52,991 nucleotides of DNA, from contig NZ_JACAOY010000008.1 in NCBI RefSeq assembly GCF_013385985.1, forward strand, positions 1-52,991, given 5' to 3'. Below are positions 26,023-34,575 of the stretch, piece after piece. Numbering within the stretch: the stretch's first letter is position 1; each line of letters starts with the position of its first letter. This stretch comes from Pseudomonas sp. B6002. Lineage in GTDB: Bacteria; Pseudomonadota; Gammaproteobacteria; Pseudomonadales; Pseudomonadaceae. A program made the position numbers and the translations under genes. A model generated the notes under the pieces. That model ran no database searches, was not told the DNA's origin, and saw only the letters and a program-made list of their open reading frames with translations.

Positions 26023-26937
26023 ATGACTCATAAGAAAGATACCGTGCCCCTACCCGAAGACCTGCGGGTGTTCCTGACCGTGATCCGCAAGGCCGGCTTC
26101 GCTGCCGCCGCCGATGAGCTGGGGCTGTCGCCGGCGTATGTCAGCAAGCGCATCCAGATCCTCGAAACCACCCTGGCCACCCGCCTGCTGCACCGTACCA
26201 GCCGACGCATAGCCCTGACCGAAGACGGCGAACGGGTGCAGCGCTGGGCGGTGCGTATCCTGGAAGACTTCCAGCAACTGTCCGATGAACTCTCCGACGC
26301 CCATGACAGCCCGCGTGGGCACTTGCACCTGTGCAGCAGCTTCGGCTTTGGCCGCAACCACGTGGCCCCGGCCCTGTCATTGCTGGCCGAGCAGTACCCG
26401 GACCTGGAAATTCGCCTGGACCTGTTCGACCGCGTGGTGGACATCGTCAGCGAAGGGTTCGACCTGGAGATCCGCGTGGGCGACGACATCCCCGGGCAAC
26501 ACATCGGCCGGCGCCTGGTGAGCAACCGCCGCGTGCTGTGCGCCGCGCCGGCCTATCTGCAGCGCAAGGGCACGCCGCAACAATTGAGCGACCTGGAGCA
26601 GCACGACTGCCTGGTGCTCAAGGAGCGCGATAACGCGTTTGGCATCTGGAACCTTGAGAACAACGGCACGCCTGAAAGTGTGCGCGTGCGCGGGCCGCTG
26701 TCATCGAACAATGGCGAGATCGTGTTGCAGTGGGCATTGGACGGGCGCGGTGTATTGCTGCGCTCGATGTGGGATGTGAAGCCGCTGTTGGAGCAAGGCA
26801 AGCTGGTGCAGGTGCTGCACGACTACACCCAAAGTGCCAACGTGTGGGCGGTGTACCCGACACGGTTGGCGTATTCAGGGAAGCTGCGGGCGTGTGTGGA
26901 GTTTTTGCAGGAGCACTTCAAGGGTCTATCAATATAG
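26023..26937 (+). CDS. LysR-family transcriptional regulator next to dctA
   Basis: The reading gives a typical LysR protein of about 304 residues: helix-turn-helix LPEDLRVFLTVIRKAGFAAAADEL, then SPAYVSKRIQILETTLATRLLHRTS (landmarks only), and an effector domain with SEGFDLEIRVGDDIPGQHIGRRL, the DmlR-like signature. The start is uncertain: ATGs at 26002 and 26023 and a GTG at 26044 all lack a good ribosome site, and I use 26023. DmlR regulates malate use in E. coli, so control of the adjacent dctA is a reasonable inference. Confidence 0.85.
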   Translation: MTHKKDTVPLPEDLRVFLTVIRKAGFAAAADELGLSPAYVSKRIQILETTLATRLLHRTSRRIALTEDGERVQRWAVRILEDFQQLSDELSDAHDSPRGHLHLCSSFGFGRNHVAPALSLLAEQYPDLEIRLDLFDRVVDIVSEGFDLEIRVGDDIPGQHIGRRLVSNRRVLCAAPAYLQRKGTPQQLSDLEQHDCLVLKERDNAFGIWNLENNGTPESVRVRGPLSSNNGEIVLQWALDGRGVLLRSMWDVKPLLEQGKLVQVLHDYTQSANVWAVYPTRLAYSGKLRACVEFLQEHFKGLSI

Positions 26938-26956
26938 AGATTTAAACCCGATCAAC

Positions 26957-27045
26957 TGTGGGAGCTGGCTTGCCTGCGATGGCGGTGTATCAGTGAAAGA
27001 TGAGTAAGCTGACCCGCCGTTTTCGCAGGCAAGCCAGCTCCCACA
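26957..27045. repeat. REPIN between the LysR gene and leuD
   Basis: TGTGGGAGCTGGCTTGCCTG is mirrored by CAGGCAAGCCAGCTCCCACA 50 bp later. Both arms are of the same type. It lies between convergent genes. Confidence 0.87.
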
Positions 27046-27061
27046 TTTGGACCGAGGTGTG

Positions 27062-27676
27062 TCAGTTGAGCCAGGGGTTGGCTTGCAGGTGTTGGCGTTC
27101 AAAAGCTTTGATCTGCTCGCTGCGCTGCAAGGTACTACCGATAGCGTCCAGGCCAAGCAACAGCGCCGTCTTGCGCAAGGTGTCGATCTGGAACGGAATC
27201 ACCTGGCCGTCAGCCAAATGAATGGCCTGGGCCTCCAGGTCCACGCTGATCTGCGCCTGCTCGGGTTGGCTCACGACCTGCCCCAGCTTCTGCAACACCG
27301 CCTCCTCCAGCGTGATCAACAACACCCCATTACGCTGGCAGTTGTCATAGAAAATCCCGGCAAAACTGCTGCCGATCAGCGCGCGAATCCCGGTCTGCTT
27401 CAACCCCCACACTGCGTGTTCACGGCTGGAGCCGCAGCCAAAATTCGGCCCCACCACCATGAAGCTCGCGCCTTGCCAGGCCGGTTGGTTCAGCACGAAT
27501 GCGGGGTTGGGCTCGCCGGAAGGCAAGAAGCGCAGGTCAAAAAACAAACCACGATCCAGCCCACTGCGGTCGATGCCCTTGAGAAACTGCTTGGGCATGA
27601 TCACGTCGGTGTCGATATTCGCCGCCAGCATCGGCGCGGCTTTGCCGGTGATTCGGGTAAACGGTTGCAGGCTCAT
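27062..27676 (-). CDS. leuD: Isopropylmalate isomerase small subunit (LeuD-type)
   Basis: The 204-residue aconitase-swivel-domain protein begins at the ATG whose first bases overlap the leuC stop (ATGA). It has AANIDTDVIMPKQFLKGID, the LeuD signature, and NFGCGSSREHAVWGLKQ with the substrate-binding GSSR. With LeuC it would isomerise 2-isopropylmalate to 3-isopropylmalate in leucine synthesis, or a related 2-hydroxy diacid. There is no leuA or leuB alongside. It ends next to a REPIN. Confidence 0.87.
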   Translation of the reverse strand: MSLQPFTRITGKAAPMLAANIDTDVIMPKQFLKGIDRSGLDRGLFFDLRFLPSGEPNPAFVLNQPAWQGASFMVVGPNFGCGSSREHAVWGLKQTGIRALIGSSFAGIFYDNCQRNGVLLITLEEAVLQKLGQVVSQPEQAQISVDLEAQAIHLADGQVIPFQIDTLRKTALLLGLDAIGSTLQRSEQIKAFERQHLQANPWLN

Positions 27677-29106
27677 GCGCGGTCTCCAAAGTGGCGAATA
27701 TCGGTGAGGCGGCCGGTGATCGCTGCGGCAGCGACCATCGCCGGGCTCATCAGGTGGGTACGCGCCCCCGCGCCCTGGCGGCCTTCGAAATTGCGGTTGG
27801 TGCTGGAGGCGCAGCGGTCGCCTGGGGCCAATACATCGTCGTTCATCGCCAGGCACATCGAGCAGCCAGATTGGCGCCATTCGAAACCGGCGTCGATAAA
27901 GATCGCTGCCAAGCCTTCGGCCTCGGCCTGGTCGCGCACTTCGGTGGAGCCCGGCACGATCATCGCCCGCACATGGTCGGCCACGTGCTTGCCGCGCACC
28001 ACGCTCGCAGCGTCGCGCAGGTCTTCGATACGGGCGTTGGTGCACGAGCCGATAAACGCATGGCTGATGACGATGTCGCTCAGCGGCATGCCGGCTTCCA
28101 GGCCCATATAGTTGAGGGCGCGGCGCATGTCCTGGCGCAGGATCAGGTCGCTGACGTCCTGCGGGTCCGGGACGCGGGCGCCAATCGGCGCAGCCTGGTC
28201 GGGGCTGGTGCCCCAGGTGACCATGGGTTCCAAAGTGCCGGCGTCCAGATGGACTTCCTGGTCGAACACCGCGTCGGCGTCCGAATGCAGTTGGCGCCAG
28301 CCCACCAGCGCCTGTTCCCACAGCTCGCCCTTTGGCGCGCGCGGCTTGCCCTTGAGGTAGGCGAAGACTTTTTCGTCCGGCGCCATGAACGCACCGCGCG
28401 CCCCGGCTTCCACCGCCATGTTACAGATGGTCATGCGCGCCTCGACGCTCAACGCGTCGATGGTGGCGCCGCGAAACTCGATGGCATAGCCCGTGGCACC
28501 GGAGGCACCGATCTTGCCGATCAGCGCCATGATCACGTCCTTGGAGGTCAAGCCCTTGGCCAACGCCCCATCGACCGTCACGCGCATGGTTTTAAGGCGC
28601 TTGTAGACCAGCGTCTGCGAGGCCAGCAGGTGCTCGATTTCCGAGGTGCCGATGCCGAAGCCAAAAGCACCCAGGGCGCCGTAGGTGGTGGTGTGGCTGT
28701 CACCGGCGGCAATCACCATGCCCGGCAGGATAAAACCCTGTTCCGGGGCAATCACGTGCTCGATGCCTTGGCGCTTGTCGAGGATGTCCAGCAGTTCGAT
28801 GCCGAAATCCCGGCAGTTCTCCGCCAGATACGACACCTGCCGCGCGCCGCCCGCGTCTGGCATAGCCGCAATGCGCTGGGGTGTGGTGGGATTCACATGG
28901 TCAACCACCGCCAGCGCCGTGCCGGGGCGCCATACGTCACGGCCAGCCTCGCGCAGGCCGCTGAACGCCTGGGGGCTGGTGTATTCGTTGATCACCTGGC
29001 GATCGATGTACAGCAGGACATGGCCCTGATCATCCAGGGGGCACACCGTGTGGGAATCGATGTGTTTGTCGTAGAGGGTTCTGGCAGGCATTTTTTCTAG
29101 GCTCAT
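27673..29106 (-). CDS. leuC: Isopropylmalate isomerase large subunit (LeuC-type)
   Basis: The 477-residue aconitase-family protein has the three [4Fe-4S] cysteines: one in FIGSCTNARIEDL and two in SGCSMCLAMN. Substrate-loop segments AAGDSHTTTYGALGAFGFGI and STNRNFEGRQG are intact, so the enzyme should be active. The start may be 29106 or the ATG at 29091; neither has a strong ribosome site. It is translationally coupled to leuD. Absence of leuA and leuB suggests either a second isomerase or a related dehydratase (for example, for citramalate-type substrates). Confidence 0.87.
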   Translation of the reverse strand: MSLEKMPARTLYDKHIDSHTVCPLDDQGHVLLYIDRQVINEYTSPQAFSGLREAGRDVWRPGTALAVVDHVNPTTPQRIAAMPDAGGARQVSYLAENCRDFGIELLDILDKRQGIEHVIAPEQGFILPGMVIAAGDSHTTTYGALGAFGFGIGTSEIEHLLASQTLVYKRLKTMRVTVDGALAKGLTSKDVIMALIGKIGASGATGYAIEFRGATIDALSVEARMTICNMAVEAGARGAFMAPDEKVFAYLKGKPRAPKGELWEQALVGWRQLHSDADAVFDQEVHLDAGTLEPMVTWGTSPDQAAPIGARVPDPQDVSDLILRQDMRRALNYMGLEAGMPLSDIVISHAFIGSCTNARIEDLRDAASVVRGKHVADHVRAMIVPGSTEVRDQAEAEGLAAIFIDAGFEWRQSGCSMCLAMNDDVLAPGDRCASSTNRNFEGRQGAGARTHLMSPAMVAAAAITGRLTDIRHFGDRA

Positions 29107-29380
29107 TTTTGTAGGCGCTCACACAACGGTATGCGCCCATCCTACCCAGCCGCCCCGCCCCATCAATGGCGCCTGGGTGATGGCTTGGAACATGTTTCGT
29201 GTTCGATCCCGGCGGCAAACCACGCTGAATGTGAGCCTGAAACAATTTCTTTCATATCCGGCTTAGGGATTTGCCCTTCTCATCCGTCTTAACTTAGATA
29301 CAGCCCGTCGCGTCAGCAAAAGCTACGACCGGCCTTTTCCGGGCCTTCTTTGCCCCCCTCCGATCAAGACCCTCATTCAC

Positions 29381-30583
29381 ATGTCGAAGAAGTCACGCTC
29401 AAAACTCTGGTTTCTCGTACACAGTTGGCTGGCATTGCCCATCTGGTTCTTTGTACTGATCGTCTGCATCACCGGCACCCTGGCCGTGGTCAGCCAGGAG
29501 ATTGTCTGGCTGGCCAACCCGGACATCCGCGCCAGCAAGCCGTCGGATGACGCCGAGCCGCTGAGTTACGACCAGGTGATCAGCGCGATCAAGCGCGCCG
29601 AACCGCAGGTGATCGTGCAGTCGATCATTCGCCCGGATGAAACCCATTTCGCCCTCAGCGTCGACCTCAGCTACCCCGACGGGCGCTCCGTGGAGGTCTA
29701 CGTCAACCCGTACACCGGCGCAATCCAGGGCGTGAGCCCGTCATTCAACTTCAAGCAATTCACCCGCGCCCTGCACGGTTGGTGGCTGGTGCCGTTCACC
29801 AATGGCTACAGCTGGGGCTGGTATTTGGTGTCGTTCCTTGGCCTGCCGTTGCTGGCGTCGCTGGTCACCGGGCTGGTGGTGTACAAGCGCTTCTGGAAAG
29901 GCTTCCTGCGCCCTACCCTGCGCATCCGCCATGGCGCGCGGATCTTCTGGGGTGACTTCCACCGCTTGAGCGGGATCTGGTCGATCTGGTTTATCGCAGT
30001 CATTTCCATCACCGGCACCTGGTTCCTGATCCAGGCAATCCTGGGCGACAACCAGATCTCCATCTCCAGCGAGCCCATCGTGCCAGTGATCGCCCGGGAG
30101 AAAGTACCGATGTCCGCCCCCGGCGTGCCTTCACCGATGATTCCCCTGGACGAAGCCATCGAAATTGCCAGCCAGCGTATTCCGGGGCTGGAAACCAGCT
30201 TTGTGGTCTTGCCACTCAATGCCTACAGCCATCTGCAGATCGGCGGCCGGGGCTGGTACCCGTTGATGTACCAGACCGCACAGATAAACCCCTATAACGG
30301 CGAAGTGGCGGTGTCGCACCTGCTGTCCAACCGCTCGACGCTGGAATTTGTCACCGAGTCCATGCGCCCGCTGCACACCGGCGACTTCGGCGGTTTGTGG
30401 GTCAAGCTGATCTGGGCTTTCTTCGGCCTGCTGTTAAGCATGATGGTACTGAGCGGCTTGCTGATCTGGACCAAGCGCACGGCCCTGGCCACCCTCAACG
30501 CGCTCAAGCGCAGTGCCAAAGCCCCGCGCCAGGCAGCTCCTATACCGGCCATGAGCATTGAAACCACGGAGGGCAACCGATGA
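29381..30583 (+). CDS. fpvG: FpvG, PepSY inner-membrane ferripyoverdine reductase
   Basis: The 400-residue PepSY-type membrane protein has an N-terminal helix (SWLALPIWFFVLIVCITGTLAV), a PepSY periplasmic loop (LSYDQVISAIKRAEPQVIVQS), a long helix pair around residues 140-215 with histidines (TRALHGWWLVPF; DFHRLSGIWSIW) that could ligate haem, and a C-terminal helix. It heads an eight-gene operon with the order of fpvGHJK-CDEF in P. aeruginosa. FpvG reduces Fe(III) in ferripyoverdine so that iron is released in the periplasm. It overlaps fpvH by ATGA. I see no clear PvdS or Fur box upstream. Confidence 0.88.
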   Translation: MSKKSRSKLWFLVHSWLALPIWFFVLIVCITGTLAVVSQEIVWLANPDIRASKPSDDAEPLSYDQVISAIKRAEPQVIVQSIIRPDETHFALSVDLSYPDGRSVEVYVNPYTGAIQGVSPSFNFKQFTRALHGWWLVPFTNGYSWGWYLVSFLGLPLLASLVTGLVVYKRFWKGFLRPTLRIRHGARIFWGDFHRLSGIWSIWFIAVISITGTWFLIQAILGDNQISISSEPIVPVIAREKVPMSAPGVPSPMIPLDEAIEIASQRIPGLETSFVVLPLNAYSHLQIGGRGWYPLMYQTAQINPYNGEVAVSHLLSNRSTLEFVTESMRPLHTGDFGGLWVKLIWAFFGLLLSMMVLSGLLIWTKRTALATLNALKRSAKAPRQAAPIPAMSIETTEGNR

Positions 30584-31119
30584 GCAAGGTCGCCGCTGCT
30601 GTACCCCCTTCGCCACTGCGGGCCTTTTGGCTGAAATGGCGCTTCCATATCAATGTGCTGCTGTTGTTGGTACCGCTGGGCTTCATGCCCAAATACTTTG
30701 CCGACGCTGCGTTGTTCCGAGGCGACACCGGCATCGGCGAACGGGTGGCCGGTGAAGTGCAGGTCGGGCCCTGGAGCCTGACCCTCGCCGAATTTCGCAA
30801 TGAAGGCCCGCGCCCCGACCCGGCCGGCCCGATGAAGTTTTTCAACGCCGCCCTGTGCGCCTCCTGCGCCGAACAGGTCAAGGCCACTTACCTGCGCATC
30901 GGCAAGCCGCGCAGCCTGCGGGCAGCCGGGGTGATCTTCTTTGGCACGCCGTACCGCATGGGCGCGATGTTGCCAGTGCCGGAGCGCACCCCGGCCGACG
31001 CCGAACTGTGGGTCACCATGGAAGGCTGGGACGGCACGATGCACCAGGGTTCCATCCCGCTGAGCCAGGCCTCGCCTGCCACTGTTGCCTGGCTGAACAA
31101 GCAAGGAGTCAAACCATGA
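30580..31119 (+). CDS. fpvH: FpvH, membrane accessory of ferripyoverdine reduction
   Basis: This 179-residue protein has one N-terminal membrane helix (HINVLLLLVPLGFMPKYF) and a periplasmic domain with a CxxC pair (C93 and C96 in ALCASCAEQV) that could hold metal or a disulfide. It is identified mainly by operon position, second in fpvGHJK-CDEF, overlapping both neighbours by ATGA. FpvH helps FpvG in pyoverdine-iron dissociation; its exact role is unsettled. There is no other recognisable domain. Confidence 0.82.
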   Translation: MSKVAAAVPPSPLRAFWLKWRFHINVLLLLVPLGFMPKYFADAALFRGDTGIGERVAGEVQVGPWSLTLAEFRNEGPRPDPAGPMKFFNAALCASCAEQVKATYLRIGKPRSLRAAGVIFFGTPYRMGAMLPVPERTPADAELWVTMEGWDGTMHQGSIPLSQASPATVAWLNKQGVKP

Positions 31120-31439
31120 CGTTGAAGCGCCTATCCCGTGTATTGCTAATGCTGTGCGCCGGGTTCAGTACCGTGGCCCTGGCCCACAACCCGATGTGCG
31201 AGTGCAAGGAAATTGCCGGTGAGCAGATCCAGTGCACCGGCGGCTTCTCCGACGGCAGCGGCGCGCCCGGCGTGACCCTGGACGTGATCGGCTACGACGA
31301 AACCGTCCTGTTGCCGGGCAAGCTCGGCCAGGACTCGACCCTGACCTTCAAGAAGCCCTCGGCCGAGTTCTACGTGCTGTTCGACGCCGGCCCCGGCCAC
31401 GTCGTTGAGATCGACCAAGCGGATATCCAGCCGCAATGA
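31116..31439 (+). CDS. fpvJ: FpvJ, small periplasmic protein of the pyoverdine system
   Basis: The start ATG overlaps the fpvH stop. The 107-residue protein has a Sec signal (LLMLCAGFSTVALA), and the mature N-terminus HNPMCECKEIAG is rich in His, Met and Cys, a plausible metal site. The rest resembles a small beta-sandwich (VTLDVIGYDETVLLPGK; FYVLFDAGPGHVVEID). Position in the operon supports FpvJ, which works with FpvG, FpvH and FpvK in iron release from ferripyoverdine. The molecular role is not established. Confidence 0.82.
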   Translation: MTLKRLSRVLLMLCAGFSTVALAHNPMCECKEIAGEQIQCTGGFSDGSGAPGVTLDVIGYDETVLLPGKLGQDSTLTFKKPSAEFYVLFDAGPGHVVEIDQADIQPQ

Positions 31440-31996
31440 GTACCACACAGGTTGTACGCCCCGCCGGGGCCGGCCACGAAACCCTCTATGTGCTGCTGTT
31501 GTGCCTGATCATCCTCGCCGTGGCCGGTTCGGTGATTGCCCTGCATGGCGAAAGCCAGGAAGTCGCCGCCGTGCCCAGCCACCAGTTGGACGCGCGCCGC
31601 GACCTGAGCGCAGCCGAACAAGGGATCTACGCCGACCTGCGGGTGACCCTGGACGAGATTCAACTGCTGCAACAGGAGCAAAGCGCCCTGCCGACGCCGC
31701 AGCAATTGGCCGAAGAAGGGTTTGCGCCCTTTGCACAGGACGCCAGTTCGGTCAGCCGTGGCGATCATCGCTGGCAACTGCTTGCGCCGTCGGCTTACCT
31801 GGGCTTGAGCCAGGCGCCCGCCACCAGCGGCTCGCTACTGATGCGCGTGCACGATGGCGAGCCGGATGTGTGGCTCAACCGCCAGGCCAACCTCGCGCCC
31901 CCTTCCGACCTGACCGACCCGGCGCTGATCGCGGCCGGCTGGAAGCAGGTGGTCACGCAATTCGATGCCGGCGTGACCCGCCAGCACCGTCACTGA
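31436..31996 (+). CDS. fpvK: FpvK, membrane-anchored protein of the pyoverdine system
   Basis: The 186-residue protein has a single N-terminal anchor (LYVLLLCLIILAVAGSVIAL) and a periplasmic helical and mixed domain with a conserved-looking SVSRGDHRWQLLAPSAYLGL stretch. It ends in a His-rich tail (RQHRH). It starts inside the fpvJ stop (ATGA), and its stop is 13 bp before fpvC. The call as FpvK comes from order and topology. Its role is as an accessory of the FpvG reductase complex. Confidence 0.8.
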   Translation: MSTTQVVRPAGAGHETLYVLLLCLIILAVAGSVIALHGESQEVAAVPSHQLDARRDLSAAEQGIYADLRVTLDEIQLLQQEQSALPTPQQLAEEGFAPFAQDASSVSRGDHRWQLLAPSAYLGLSQAPATSGSLLMRVHDGEPDVWLNRQANLAPPSDLTDPALIAAGWKQVVTQFDAGVTRQHRH

Positions 31997-32009
31997 ACGA
32001 GAAGACCGA

Positions 32010-32936
32010 GTGCCCATGTCCATTTCATCCCCGTTGTTGCGTCTGTTGCTGGTCGGCCTTATCAGCCTGATGCTCACCCCCCTGGCGAACGCCGAGGCGG
32101 CCAAGCGCCTGCGAATCGGCATCACCCTGCACCCTTATTACAGCTACGTGGCCAATATCGTCGGCGACAAGGCCGACGTGGTGCCGTTGATCCCGGCCGG
32201 CTTCAACCCCCATGCCTACGAACCGCGCGCCGAAGACATCAAGCGCATCGGCACCCTGGACGTGATCGTGCTAAACGGCGTCGGCCATGACGACTTCGCC
32301 GACCGCATGATCGCCACCAGCGAGCGTCCGGACATCCCGGTGATCGAAGCCAACGCCAACGTGCCGTTGCTGGCGGCCACCGGTAACGCGGCGCGTGGCG
32401 CAGGCAAGGTGGTCAACCCGCACACCTTTTTGTCGATCAGTGCCTCGATTGCCCAGGTGAACAACATCGCCCGCGAACTGGGCAAGCTCGACCCGGACAA
32501 CGCCAAGACCTACACCCAGAACGCCCGCGCCTACGGCAAACGCCTGCGCCAGATGCGCGCCGATGCACTGGCCAAGTTGACCAGCGCGCCGAACCCGGAC
32601 CTGCGTGTGGCCACCGTGCACGCGGCCTACGATTACCTGCTGCGCGAGTTTGGCCTGGAAGTGACGGCCGTGGTCGAACCGGCCCACGGCATCGAGCCCA
32701 GCCCCAGCCAGCTGAAAAAGACCATCGACGAACTGCGCGCCCTGGATGTGAAGGTGATCTTCTCGGAGATGGATTTCCCGTCCACCTATGTCGACACCAT
32801 CCAGCGTGAGTCGGGGGTCAAGCTGTACCCGCTTTCGCATATCTCCTACGGCGAATACACCCCTGAAAAGTACGAAGTGGAGATGACCGGCAACCTCAAC
32901 ACGGTGGTGCGGGCCATCCAGGAGTCAGGCTCATGA
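32010..32936 (+). CDS. fpvC: FpvC, periplasmic metal-binding protein
   Basis: This 308-residue cluster-9 (ZnuA/PsaA-type) binding protein has a Sec signal to about residue 29. Metal-ligand motifs are HPYYSY near the start of the mature protein, PAGFNPHAYEPRAEDI, VHAAYDYL and FSEMDFPS, supplying the usual His/His/Glu/Asp set. In the fpv operon FpvC is thought to receive iron released from pyoverdine and to pass it to FpvDE. It overlaps fpvD by ATGA. Its His set is intact, unlike the second binding protein FpvF. Confidence 0.88.
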   Translation: MPMSISSPLLRLLLVGLISLMLTPLANAEAAKRLRIGITLHPYYSYVANIVGDKADVVPLIPAGFNPHAYEPRAEDIKRIGTLDVIVLNGVGHDDFADRMIATSERPDIPVIEANANVPLLAATGNAARGAGKVVNPHTFLSISASIAQVNNIARELGKLDPDNAKTYTQNARAYGKRLRQMRADALAKLTSAPNPDLRVATVHAAYDYLLREFGLEVTAVVEPAHGIEPSPSQLKKTIDELRALDVKVIFSEMDFPSTYVDTIQRESGVKLYPLSHISYGEYTPEKYEVEMTGNLNTVVRAIQESGS

Positions 32937-33679
32937 CCGCGGCCGAACACCTGAGCGTGGCCAGCGTTGGCCCGACCCTCGACTTCGACGCGGTGTCGCT
33001 GACCCTGGGCCGCACCACCATCCTGGACGGCGTGAAATTCCAGGTACAGCCCGGCAGCATCCATGCGTTGGTGGGCCCGAACGGCGGCGGCAAAAGCTCG
33101 CTGATCAAGACCCTGCTGGGGCAGACGCCGCATCAGGGCCAACTGCGCCTGCACTGGCCGACTACGCCCGGCACCATCGGCTACGTGCCCCAGGCGCTGG
33201 AGTTTGACCGGGGCCTACCCATGACCGTCGACGACTTCATGGCCGCCATGTGCCAGCGCCGCCCGGCATTTCTCGGGCTATCGCGGCACTACGCCGGGGC
33301 GATTGGCGATGCGCTGGAGCGTGTCGGCATGCAGGACAAGCGCAAACGCCGCATGGGCGCGCTGTCTGGCGGTGAACGCCAGCGCGTGCTGCTGGCCCAG
33401 GGCTTGATCCCGGCGCCGCAACTGCTGGTACTGGATGAGCCGATGTCGGCACTCGACGAGGCAGGGATCCAGGTGTTCGAACGCCTGCTCAATGACTGGC
33501 GCCTGGCCGGCATCACCGTGTTGTGGATCGAGCATGACCTGGAAGCCGTGGGCCGCCTGGCCGATCGCGTCACCGGCCTGAACCGTCGCGTGCTGTTCGA
33601 CGCTACGCCGAAGGAAGCGTTGACCCCGGACCGCCTGCTGACCCTGTTCTCCACCCACCCTCGGAGCCCGGTGCAATGA
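32933..33679 (+). CDS. fpvD: FpvD, ABC transporter ATPase
   Basis: The 248-residue ATPase has Walker A (GPNGGGKSS), Q-loop region (GYVPQALEFDRG), signature (LSGGERQRVLLAQGL), Walker B (LLVLDEPMSALDE) and H-loop (WIEHDLEAV), all intact. It belongs to the metal-chelate branch that pairs with ABC-3 permeases. It overlaps both fpvC and fpvE by 4 bp. It energises uptake of pyoverdine-derived iron into the cytoplasm. Confidence 0.88.
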   Translation: MTAAEHLSVASVGPTLDFDAVSLTLGRTTILDGVKFQVQPGSIHALVGPNGGGKSSLIKTLLGQTPHQGQLRLHWPTTPGTIGYVPQALEFDRGLPMTVDDFMAAMCQRRPAFLGLSRHYAGAIGDALERVGMQDKRKRRMGALSGGERQRVLLAQGLIPAPQLLVLDEPMSALDEAGIQVFERLLNDWRLAGITVLWIEHDLEAVGRLADRVTGLNRRVLFDATPKEALTPDRLLTLFSTHPRSPVQ

Positions 33680-34575
33680 GTTATGAAGCGTTTCGCCTGA
33701 TGGTCCAGGGCTGGGCTTCTTCCGGATACCTGCCGGAAGCGCTGGCCTATGGTTTTGTGGTCAACGCCCTGCTCGCCGGCCTGCTGATCGGCCCGGTACT
33801 GGGCGGCCTGGGTACGTTGGTGGTGGTCAAGCGCTTTGCGTTTTTCTCCGAAGCGGTCGGCCACGCGGCACTCACCGGCGTGGCCGTCGGCATCCTGCTG
33901 GGTGAACCCTACACCGGGCCCTATGGCGCCCTGTTCGGGTACTGCCTGCTGTTCGGCATCCTGCTCAACTACCTGCGCAACCGCACCGGGTTGGCGCCCG
34001 ACACCTTGATCGGCGTGTTCCTCTCGGTGTCCCTGGCCCTGGGCGCCAGCCTGCTGCTGATCCTGGCGGGCAAGATCAACGTGCATATTCTGGAGAACGT
34101 ACTGTTCGGTTCGGTGTTGACGGTGAATGGCAACGATCTGCTGGTGCTGGCGGTTGTTGGCTCGCTGGTCATGGCGTTGGCGTTGCCGCTGTACAACCGC
34201 ATCATGCTTGCCAGCTTCAATCCGCAACTGGCGGCGGTGCGCGGGGTGGCAGTGAAAACCCTGGATTATCTGTTTGTGATCCTGGTGACGTTGATCACCG
34301 TGGCGGCGGTCAAGGTCATCGGCGCGATCCTGGTGGGCGCCCTGCTGGTCATCCCCGCCGCCGCCGCGCGCCTGCTGAGCCAGTCGCTCAAGGGTTTCTT
34401 CTGGATCTCGGTGATCATTGCCACGGTCAGCACGCTGTGCGGGATCCTGCTGCCGATCATCTTCGACCTGCCCATCCCGTCCGGTGCCGCGATCATCCTC
34501 GTGGCCGGTATCGCCTTCGCCTTTGCCGCCATTGCGCGCGGCACCGTGCCCAGCCTCAAAGGGAATCTTGGATAA
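33676..34575 (+). CDS. fpvE: FpvE, ABC-3 permease
   Basis: The 299-residue protein has eight or so membrane helices and the ABC-3 family landmarks KRFAFFSEAVGHAALTGVAVG and IGAILVGALLVIPAAAARLL. It is the permease partner of FpvD. Its TAA stop overlaps the fpvF ATG by one base, so translation is coupled. Confidence 0.88.
   Translation: MSYEAFRLMVQGWASSGYLPEALAYGFVVNALLAGLLIGPVLGGLGTLVVVKRFAFFSEAVGHAALTGVAVGILLGEPYTGPYGALFGYCLLFGILLNYLRNRTGLAPDTLIGVFLSVSLALGASLLLILAGKINVHILENVLFGSVLTVNGNDLLVLAVVGSLVMALALPLYNRIMLASFNPQLAAVRGVAVKTLDYLFVILVTLITVAAVKVIGAILVGALLVIPAAAARLLSQSLKGFFWISVIIATVSTLCGILLPIIFDLPIPSGAAIILVAGIAFAFAAIARGTVPSLKGNLG

Noticed and set aside
27691-29100. Plus-strand open frame opposite leuC
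   Set aside because: LeuC has all Fe-S cysteines on the other strand. The opposite frame has no ribosome site or recognisable protein.
29107-29380. PvdS or Fur box before fpvG
   Set aside because: A CGTCTT element near 29285 lacks a TAAAT at the required distance, and no 19-bp Fur-like palindrome was found, so I claim no site.
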